Shown: positions 5,977 to 10,854 of the stretch, one piece after another
How the letters are laid out: each line of letters starts with the position of its first letter
Numbering within the stretch: position 1 is the stretch's first letter
DNA from: Gammaproteobacteria bacterium
Lineage (GTDB): Bacteria > Pseudomonadota > Gammaproteobacteria > Eutrophobiales > Eutrophobiaceae
Length of the DNA: 10,854 bases
Reading direction: 5' to 3'
NCBI GenBank assembly: GCA_018676275.1
Contig: JABHFC010000151.1
Location: forward strand, 1-10,854
Notes under the pieces: generated by a model
What the model saw: only the letters and a program-made list of their open reading frames with translations
Databases searched by the model: none
Told to the model about the DNA's origin: nothing
Made by a program: the position numbers and the translations under genes

Positions 5977-8247
5977 TTAGTGAACAGCACCTTCTTTTTC
6001 TTTTTCCATAACTTTGACTTTTAGTTCATCATTCTCTGTTGTAACGAGGATATGACCACCATGTTCAAGCTTGCCGAATAGAAGTTCTTCGGCGAGAGAC
6101 TTTTTGATTTTTTCCTGGATCAGTCGTGACATTGGACGTGCGCCCATTACCTTGTCATAACCATGAGTTGCAAGCCATTGTCTTGCGTCTTCATCAACAT
6201 CCATTGTGACTTTTTTATCATCCAACTGTGCCTGAAGCTCAACCAGAAATTTATCAACAACATTCAGAATAGTTTTTCTGTTCAGAGAGTTAAACTCAAT
6301 GATCGCATCGAGGCGATTACGAAATTCAGGACTAAATGTGCGCTTGATTACTTCTGTTGCGTCCGATGCGTGATCCTGCGGTGTAAAACCTACCGATGAG
6401 CGACTGATACGATCGGCGCCAGCATTGGTAGTCATCACAATAATGACATTACGGAAATCAGTTTTTCTACCATTTGTGTCAGTTAGTGTACCGTGGTCCA
6501 TGACCTGCAATAGCAAGTTAAATACGTCCGGATGAGCCTTTTCCATTTCATCAAGCAATAACACTGAGTGCGGTTGTTTGCTTACCGAATCGGTTAGTAA
6601 TCCACCCTGATCAAATCCCACATAACCGGGAGGTGCGCCGATCAAACGTGAAACTGTATGGCGCTCCATGTATTCGGACATATCAAAGCGTATCAATTCG
6701 ATACCCATGGTCAAAGCAAGCTGTCGGGTGATTTCAGTTTTACCTACGCCTGTGGGACCGGCAAACAAAAAGGCACCAATGGGTGTTTGCGGATTGCCCA
6801 GACCGGAACGGGCGGTCTTAATTGCTGCTGACAAGGTTTGAATCGCCTGATCCTGACCAAATACAACCATCTTCAGATTGCGTTCCAGGTTTTTCATCAC
6901 ACCCTTGTCAGAAGAATTGACTGTTTTCGCGGGTATTCTTGCAACCTTGGCGACAATGCCTTCAATGTCATGTACGCCAATAGTTTTCTTGCGTTTTGAT
7001 GGTGAGAGTAGTCTTTGAGACGCACCAGCTTCATCAATAATATCAATTGCCTTATCCGGTAAATGACGATCAGTCATATAGCGATCAGTTAATTCTGTCG
7101 CTGAGCGTAAAGCTTGCTGGGTATATTTAACTTCATGATGTTCTTCAAAACGGGACTTCAGCCCCTGTAGAATCTTGATTGTTTCTTCAACGGATGGTTC
7201 TTCTACATCAATTTTTTGAAAACGACGGGAAAGTGCGCGATCTTTTTCGAAGATGCCACGGTATTCCTGATAGGTAGTTGAACCGATACATTTCATATCA
7301 CCGGAAGATAATACCGGTTTAATAATGTTAGATGCATCCATTACACCACCAGATGCAGCACCGGCGCCAATGATGGTATGAATTTCGTCAATAAAAAGAA
7401 TTGAACCTTCAGTTTTCTTCAGTTGATTGATGATACCTTTTAAGCGCTTCTCGAAATCACCACGATATTTTGTTCCTGCCAATAAACCGCCCAGGTCCAG
7501 TGCATAGATAGTACTTTCTGCAAGCACTTCCGGAACATCGCCATCGACGATCATTTTTGCCAGACCTTCTGCAATCGCTGTCTTACCAACGCCGGCTTCG
7601 CCTACGTAAAGAGGGTTGTTTTTACGTCGACGACACAGTATTTGAATTGTTCTTTGAACTTCGTGTTCACGACCAATGAGCGGATCTATTTTTCCCAGTT
7701 CTGCCTGCTCGTTTAAATTGACGGCGTAAGCTTCCAGAGGATTAGTACTGGTGTCATCACCACGAGATTCTTCATCTGAAAGTGCATCGTCGTGCTCATC
7801 CTGATCTTCGTCATCTACTTTAGCGATGCCGTGGGAAATGTAGTTGACGACATCAAGCCTGGCTATATTTTGTTTACTCAGGAAATAGGCCGCATGAGAT
7901 TCCCTTTCACCAAATATTGCAACGATAACATTTGCGCCGGTAACTTCTTTCTTTCCAGATGATTGCACATGAAAAACGGCACGTTGAAGAACTCGTTGAA
8001 ATCCTAATGTTGGTTGAGTTTCGCGTTCATCGTCTTCCGGAAGCAAGGGCGAATTTTCTTCAATAAACTTGCCAAGATCAGCATGTAGTTCATTGAGATT
8101 AGCGCCGCAGGATCGCAATACTTTTATAGCGGATTGATTTTCAAGCAGACCCAGTAACAGATGTTCTACCGTCATGAATTCATGACGTTGTTCGCGAGTT
8201 CTGCGAAATGAGTCGTTTAAAGTTTGTTCCAGTTCTTTATCTAGCAT
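5977..8247 (-). CDS. clpA: ATP-dependent Clp protease ATP-binding subunit ClpA
   Basis: A hexameric AAA+ unfoldase that threads substrates into the ClpP peptidase in the cytoplasm. 756 residues (E. coli 758) and similar throughout. The N-domain (1 to about 142) contains RHEFMTVEHLLLGLL and QPTLGFQRVLQRAVFHVQSSG. It is joined by an acidic linker (144-165) to two ATPase modules. Module 1 has Walker A GEAGVGKT (216-223), Walker B ILFIDEIH (283-290) and the pore loop KYRG (260-263). Module 2 has Walker A GPTGVGKT (497-504), Walker B VLLLDEMEKAH (562-572), pore loop GYVG (541-544) and MGARP sensor 2 (701-705). The ClpP-docking loop reads SSVGF (617-621) where E. coli has IGL. GAGG lies 9 bases before the ATG. 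It follows clpS by 18 bases, an operon arrangement conserved in gammaproteobacteria. Confidence 0.98.
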   Translation of the reverse strand: MLDKELEQTLNDSFRRTREQRHEFMTVEHLLLGLLENQSAIKVLRSCGANLNELHADLGKFIEENSPLLPEDDERETQPTLGFQRVLQRAVFHVQSSGKKEVTGANVIVAIFGERESHAAYFLSKQNIARLDVVNYISHGIAKVDDEDQDEHDDALSDEESRGDDTSTNPLEAYAVNLNEQAELGKIDPLIGREHEVQRTIQILCRRRKNNPLYVGEAGVGKTAIAEGLAKMIVDGDVPEVLAESTIYALDLGGLLAGTKYRGDFEKRLKGIINQLKKTEGSILFIDEIHTIIGAGAASGGVMDASNIIKPVLSSGDMKCIGSTTYQEYRGIFEKDRALSRRFQKIDVEEPSVEETIKILQGLKSRFEEHHEVKYTQQALRSATELTDRYMTDRHLPDKAIDIIDEAGASQRLLSPSKRKKTIGVHDIEGIVAKVARIPAKTVNSSDKGVMKNLERNLKMVVFGQDQAIQTLSAAIKTARSGLGNPQTPIGAFLFAGPTGVGKTEITRQLALTMGIELIRFDMSEYMERHTVSRLIGAPPGYVGFDQGGLLTDSVSKQPHSVLLLDEMEKAHPDVFNLLLQVMDHGTLTDTNGRKTDFRNVIIVMTTNAGADRISRSSVGFTPQDHASDATEVIKRTFSPEFRNRLDAIIEFNSLNRKTILNVVDKFLVELQAQLDDKKVTMDVDEDARQWLATHGYDKVMGARPMSRLIQEKIKKSLAEELLFGKLEHGGHILVTTENDELKVKVMEKEKEGAVH

Positions 8248-8265
8248 GAGTCAGTCCTCATAATA

Positions 8266-8589
8266 TCAATAGGCTTTTTCCATGGTGCATAAAAGAGGGT
8301 GTTGGTTTTCTCGAGCATAAAGATTAACTTGTGAAACTTTGGTCTCCGCTATTTCATGTGTGTAGATTCCGCATACGCCTTTGCCACTGGTGTGAACTTC
8401 AAGCATGATCCTGGTTGCCGCATCCCTGTCTCTGGAAAAAAATACTTCCAGAATATGGACCACGAATTCCATAGGTGTGTAGTCATCATTAATAAGGATG
8501 ACTTTGTACATTGGTGGACGTTTAAGTTTTGGCTTTGCTTCCTGTAAAGCAAGACTATCGTCGTGTTGATTGTCAGTTTTATCTGACAT
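8266..8589 (-). CDS. clpS: ClpA adaptor protein ClpS
   Basis: A small cytoplasmic adaptor that binds proteins with a destabilising N-terminal residue and delivers them to ClpA-ClpP, while blocking some other ClpA substrates. 107 residues against 106 in E. coli. A variable acidic/polar tail (1 to about 24) is followed by the conserved core starting PPMYKVILINDDYTPMEFV. The N-degron pocket residues are in register with E. coli: N34, D35, D36, M40 and H66. AETKV (81-85), including K84, matches the ClpA-contact face, and YARENQHPLLCTMEKA closes the fold. The ATG has GGAG about 10 bases upstream. It is the first gene of the clpS-clpA pair. The gene on its other side encodes a LysR regulator rather than cspD, its neighbour in E. 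coli. Confidence 0.98.
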   Translation of the reverse strand: MSDKTDNQHDDSLALQEAKPKLKRPPMYKVILINDDYTPMEFVVHILEVFFSRDRDAATRIMLEVHTSGKGVCGIYTHEIAETKVSQVNLYARENQHPLLCTMEKAY

Positions 8590-8630
8590 TACCTTTTATC
8601 TCCACTTTTAGACATTGTATTCACTGTTTC

Positions 8631-8636
8631 AGTATA
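8631..8636 (-). promoter_or_regulatory. Candidate -10 element for clpS-clpA
   Basis: On the minus strand this reads TATACT, five of six bases of the sigma-70 consensus, about 42 bases before the clpS start. The matching -35 at 17-base spacing (CACACA) is poor, so this is a suggestion only. Confidence 0.3.
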
Positions 8637-8717
8637 CCCAAAACTGAGGCGTCTGTGTGATAGAGAATAGACAGGATTATTACATTGCCAACTCGCGCAC
8701 AAAGATGCCTTTTAATG

Positions 8718-9668
8718 TTAATCGTTTGACTGCTCATCGGCAGTAAAAGTGCCCTGATAAAAACTTTCCAGGGCATTATCATCTAACAATTCAATGAACT
8801 TTCTCGTCGCCGGCGAAATGAATTGCCCCCGGCGTAGTAACAGACCGTAACTTCGCTCAGGGAAATATTCTGTAAGCGGGATTCTGGCGAGTTTTTCTTT
8901 ACCAGTCAGACAGATACTGGTGACAATGGATATACCCAGATCCAGTTCCACATACTTTTTTATGACCTCCCAGCCGCCGGCTTCCATACTTACCCTGTAA
9001 TCAAAATTATGTTGTTGGAAGACGATATCAATGTAGTTGCGAGTAGACATCGTATGCGGAGGCAATATAAGACCATAAGGTGCGATGTCCTGCAGAGAGA
9101 CTTTTCCCTGTTTTGCCAGTGGATGTCCACGCGGTGTGATAAGAACAGGCTCATAAGAGACCAACGGGTAAAACCAGATTTCATCAGGAATTTCAGTGAT
9201 CGGACCGACGGCCATATCCACATCACCTGTGCGTACCATTCCCATGCCCTGACGTCCCGGTACATTGTGGAGCTTCACCTGGATCTGCGGGTATTGCCGG
9301 GTAAACCGATCGACTATCTGGGGTAAGAGATAGAGAGTTGTTGACTCCCCGGCTGCGATATTCAGCGTACCTGTAACCGTATTGTGACAACGGTCATGAA
9401 AGGTATCCGGCAGACTCTCAAGGCCTTCTACCAAGGGTAAAGCCAGATCCAGAAGTATCTTGCCTTCGTTGGTTAAATGGAGTTTTGGTCCCTTGCGGTC
9501 AAACAGATGACTCCCCAGATCTTTTTCCAGCGCCTGGATCAATAAAGATATAGAAGGCTGGCTGAGAAACATCTGTTCCGCAGCTCGGGACATGCTCTCT
9601 GAACGCGCTGTATTACAAAAGGCACGTAATTGCTTGAAGCGGTTCTGTTTATAGTGAAAACGTTGCAT
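8718..9668 (-). CDS. LysR-type transcriptional regulator divergent from aceA
   Basis: A 316-residue DNA-binding regulator. Residues about 10-70 are the winged helix-turn-helix (LRAFCNTARSESMSRAAEQ, then MFLSQPSISLLIQALEKDLG and LFDRKGPKLHLTNEG). About 90-300 is the periplasmic-binding-protein-like effector domain (GTLNIAAGESTTLYLLPQIVDRF, then the hinge GDVDMAVGPI). It is reminiscent of CysB/CbbR-like regulators, but the effector cannot be told. ATG 9668 has GGAG only 3 bases upstream. An in-frame TTG at 9677 with AGG 5 bases before it is the alternative and adds three residues. Divergence from aceA suggests, as is common in this family, that it controls aceA and itself from the shared gap. 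The dyad at 9701-9719 is the best operator candidate. In enterics the glyoxylate shunt is instead governed by IclR. Confidence 0.93.
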   Translation of the reverse strand: MQRFHYKQNRFKQLRAFCNTARSESMSRAAEQMFLSQPSISLLIQALEKDLGSHLFDRKGPKLHLTNEGKILLDLALPLVEGLESLPDTFHDRCHNTVTGTLNIAAGESTTLYLLPQIVDRFTRQYPQIQVKLHNVPGRQGMGMVRTGDVDMAVGPITEIPDEIWFYPLVSYEPVLITPRGHPLAKQGKVSLQDIAPYGLILPPHTMSTRNYIDIVFQQHNFDYRVSMEAGGWEVIKKYVELDLGISIVTSICLTGKEKLARIPLTEYFPERSYGLLLRRGQFISPATRKFIELLDDNALESFYQGTFTADEQSND

Positions 9669-9693
9669 TGGCTCCAATTATGCCTGAATTTAG

Positions 9694-9711
9694 TATTAAT
9701 AATATTAATAA
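9694..9711. repeat. Tandem 9-bp repeat TATTAATAA x2
   Basis: Two perfect adjacent copies of TATTAATAA (9694-9702, 9703-9711). The second copy runs into the 8-base inverted repeat. This may be part of a multi-site operator or an easily melted promoter region for the regulator gene. Confidence 0.6.
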
Positions 9712-9719
9712 TTAATATT
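9701..9719. promoter_or_regulatory. AT-rich inverted repeat, candidate LysR-type operator
   Basis: AATATTAA, TAA, TTAATATT: perfect 8-base arms around a 3-base centre, in the gap between the divergent regulator and aceA and 33 bases before the regulator's ATG. LysR-type proteins bind AT-rich dyads containing T-N11-A, and this dyad contains one. It overlaps a tandem 9-base repeat (TATTAATAA at 9694-9702 and 9703-9711). The region is very AT-rich, so a chance dyad is possible. Its place near the regulator start fits autoregulation. Confidence 0.45.
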
Positions 9720-9731
9720 GACATAATTAAC

Positions 9732-9759
9732 TTGTTATATGCTGCGTTGCAGCGATAAT
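9732..9759 (+). promoter_or_regulatory. aceA: Candidate sigma-70 promoter for aceA
   Basis: TTGTTA (9732-9737, four of six consensus bases) and GATAAT (9754-9759, five of six) are separated by 16 bases. Transcription would begin near 9766 and leave an unusually long leader of roughly 155 bases before the aceA ATG. The spacer contains a GC-rich dyad (9741-9753) that touches the -10. Inferred by eye only. Confidence 0.35.
9741..9753. promoter_or_regulatory. Dyad GCTGC-GTT-GCAGC inside the candidate aceA promoter
   Basis: A perfect 5-base inverted repeat with a 3-base centre, lying between the candidate -35 and -10 and directly abutting GATAAT. A repressor bound here would block RNA polymerase. 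GCTGCAG recurs at 9831-9837. Short dyads arise by chance, so this is only a candidate operator. Confidence 0.35.
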
Positions 9760-9775
9760 TCCTTTGCTTGATTTG

Positions 9776-9801
9776 GAATGATGCCTGTATGGCATTCATT
9801 C
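9776..9801 (+). other. Bulged hairpin in the aceA leader
   Basis: GAATGATGCC (9776-9785), loop TGTAT, then GGCATTCATTC (9791-9801). All ten left-arm bases pair, with one bulged T on the right arm. It is not followed by a T run, so it is not a standard terminator. It may be an operator (as DNA) or a structured leader element (as RNA). Confidence 0.45.
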
Positions 9802-9905
9802 TTGAGCGAGACTAGAAGGTCTATTTCGTCGCTGCAGAGCTGATATGGATCACCAAAGGCCACATCGATTTAGCATAAAGAAAGATGTGTGCTTATCACT
9901 GATAT

Positions 9906-9912
9906 AGGGGAG
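9906..9912 (+). promoter_or_regulatory. aceA: aceA ribosome binding site
   Basis: AGGGGAG ends 9 bases before ATG 9922. It is one of the best Shine-Dalgarno matches in the window and decides the aceA start. Confidence 0.7.
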
Positions 9913-9921
9913 AATTTATCC

Positions 9922-10854
9922 ATGGTTAATGAAATTGATATCAAAAATATGGAAAAAGATTGGGCTGAAAACCCACGCTGGAACAATGTTAAGAGAGACT
10001 ATTCTGCAGCGGACGTTGTGCGTTTACGTGGTAGTGTTCAAATCGAACATACCCTGGCTCGTCGAGGAGCAGAAAAACTCTGGAAACTGGTTAACGAAGA
10101 AGATTATATCAACTGTCTGGGAGCCGTGACTGGTGGTCAGGCCGTACAACAGGTGAAAGCTGGTGTTCAGGCTATTTATCTTTCCGGTTGGCAGGTAGCT
10201 GCTGACGGAAACACAAGCGAGACTATGTATCCTGATCAATCGCTCTATGCTGTTGACTCCGTACCGACCATGGTGCGTCGTATTAATAATGCCTTCAAAC
10301 GAGCTGACGAAATCCAATGTTCGAAAGGAAAGGGTGACATTGATTATTTTGCGCCTATCGTTGCTGATGCAGAAGCAGGTTTCGGTGGTGTATTAAATGC
10401 TTACGAGTTGATGAAGAATATGATCGAAGCAGGTGCTGCTGGCGTTCATTTCGAAGATCAGCTTGCTTCAGCAAAAAAATGCGGACATATGGGCGGTAAG
10501 GTACTGGTCCCAACTCAGGATGCTGTACAAAAACTGACGGCAGCTCGGCTGGCGGCGGATACCATGGGCGTACCGACAGTTGTGCTGGCGCGTACTGATG
10601 CTAATGCGGCCGCCTTAATGACTTCTGATGTTGATGAGTATGACCGCGAATTTCTAACGGGTGGACGTACAGCTGAAGGTTTCTATGAAACCAAAGCCGG
10701 TATTGACCAGGCTATTTCACGTGGTCTCGCCTATGCACCTTATTCTGATCTGCTTTGGTGTGAGACAGCGGTTCCCGATTTGGAAGAAGCCAGAGTATTT
10801 GCTGAAGCCATTAAGAAAGAACACCCAGAGCAATTGTTATCTTATAACTGTTCG
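9922..10854 (+). CDS. aceA: Isocitrate lyase (3'-truncated by the window edge)
   Basis: Cleaves isocitrate to glyoxylate and succinate, the first glyoxylate-shunt step that allows growth on acetate or fatty acids. The 311 codons in the window are open to the right edge and align along their length with the E. coli enzyme. TGGQAVQQVKAG and YLSGWQVAAD are followed by PDQSLY and the metal-site region IVADAEAGFGG. The signature KKCGHMGGK carries the catalytic cysteine at residue 187. Then come ARTDANAA, SRGLAYAPYSDLLWCET and SYNCS at the edge. The cysteine position is close to E. coli (195), which suggests the roughly 430-residue short class rather than the larger Pseudomonas-type enzyme. The start is set by AGGGGAG upstream. 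It is divergent from the LysR-type gene. The far end, possibly with malate synthase, is outside the window. Confidence 0.97.
   Translation, partial: MVNEIDIKNMEKDWAENPRWNNVKRDYSAADVVRLRGSVQIEHTLARRGAEKLWKLVNEEDYINCLGAVTGGQAVQQVKAGVQAIYLSGWQVAADGNTSETMYPDQSLYAVDSVPTMVRRINNAFKRADEIQCSKGKGDIDYFAPIVADAEAGFGGVLNAYELMKNMIEAGAAGVHFEDQLASAKKCGHMGGKVLVPTQDAVQKLTAARLAADTMGVPTVVLARTDANAAALMTSDVDEYDREFLTGGRTAEGFYETKAGIDQAISRGLAYAPYSDLLWCETAVPDLEEARVFAEAIKKEHPEQLLSYNCS

Noticed and set aside
9929..10129. 66-residue plus-strand frame just after the aceA start
   Set aside because: It lies out of frame inside the well-supported isocitrate lyase gene, so it is a shadow frame.

Overview
The window looks like chromosomal DNA from a gammaproteobacterium of moderate to low GC. 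The evidence is an E. coli-type fused N-acetylglutamate synthase (ArgA) directly behind an E. coli-type metallo-deacetylase ArgE, a ClpS-ClpA adaptor/unfoldase pair, and an isocitrate lyase close to the enteric short form. The genus cannot be told from the sequence. Most genes are core metabolism or protein quality control. No insertion sequence, phage gene, CRISPR array, tRNA or rRNA was seen.

Layout, left to right. On the minus strand, ilvD (dihydroxy-acid dehydratase; valine, leucine and isoleucine synthesis) is followed by an FkbM-family methyltransferase. The two share a 4-base ATGA stop/start overlap, so they are probably co-translated. A 94-bp divergent gap separates ilvD from the plus-strand argE-argA pair, which holds the first step and one of two alternative fifth steps of arginine synthesis. 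The accessory-looking stretch 5049-5976 carries a minus-strand 70-residue putative membrane microprotein and, on the plus strand, a secreted 149-residue protein with eight cysteines. Its C-terminal cysteine spacing resembles cysteine-stabilised alpha-beta (defensin-like) peptides. The minus-strand clpS-clpA operon follows, transcribed toward the secreted-protein gene. Last comes a minus-strand LysR-type regulator divergent from aceA (isocitrate lyase, glyoxylate shunt), which runs off the right edge.

The genes form four units: (1) branched-chain amino-acid synthesis with a coupled methyltransferase; (2) arginine synthesis, with ArgA the usual feedback-inhibited entry point; (3) N-degron and regulated proteolysis, where ClpS delivers substrates to ClpA, which feeds ClpP (not in the window); and (4) the glyoxylate shunt, probably controlled by the divergent LysR regulator. 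The 253-bp gap between that regulator and aceA is rich in dyads: an AT-rich perfect 8-bp inverted repeat, a 5-bp GC-rich dyad inside a candidate promoter, and a bulged hairpin in the aceA leader.

The most unusual items are the defensin-like secreted protein, the ilvD/FkbM coupling and the aceA control region. I found no convincing new multi-gene system. No clear intrinsic terminator was seen anywhere in the window.
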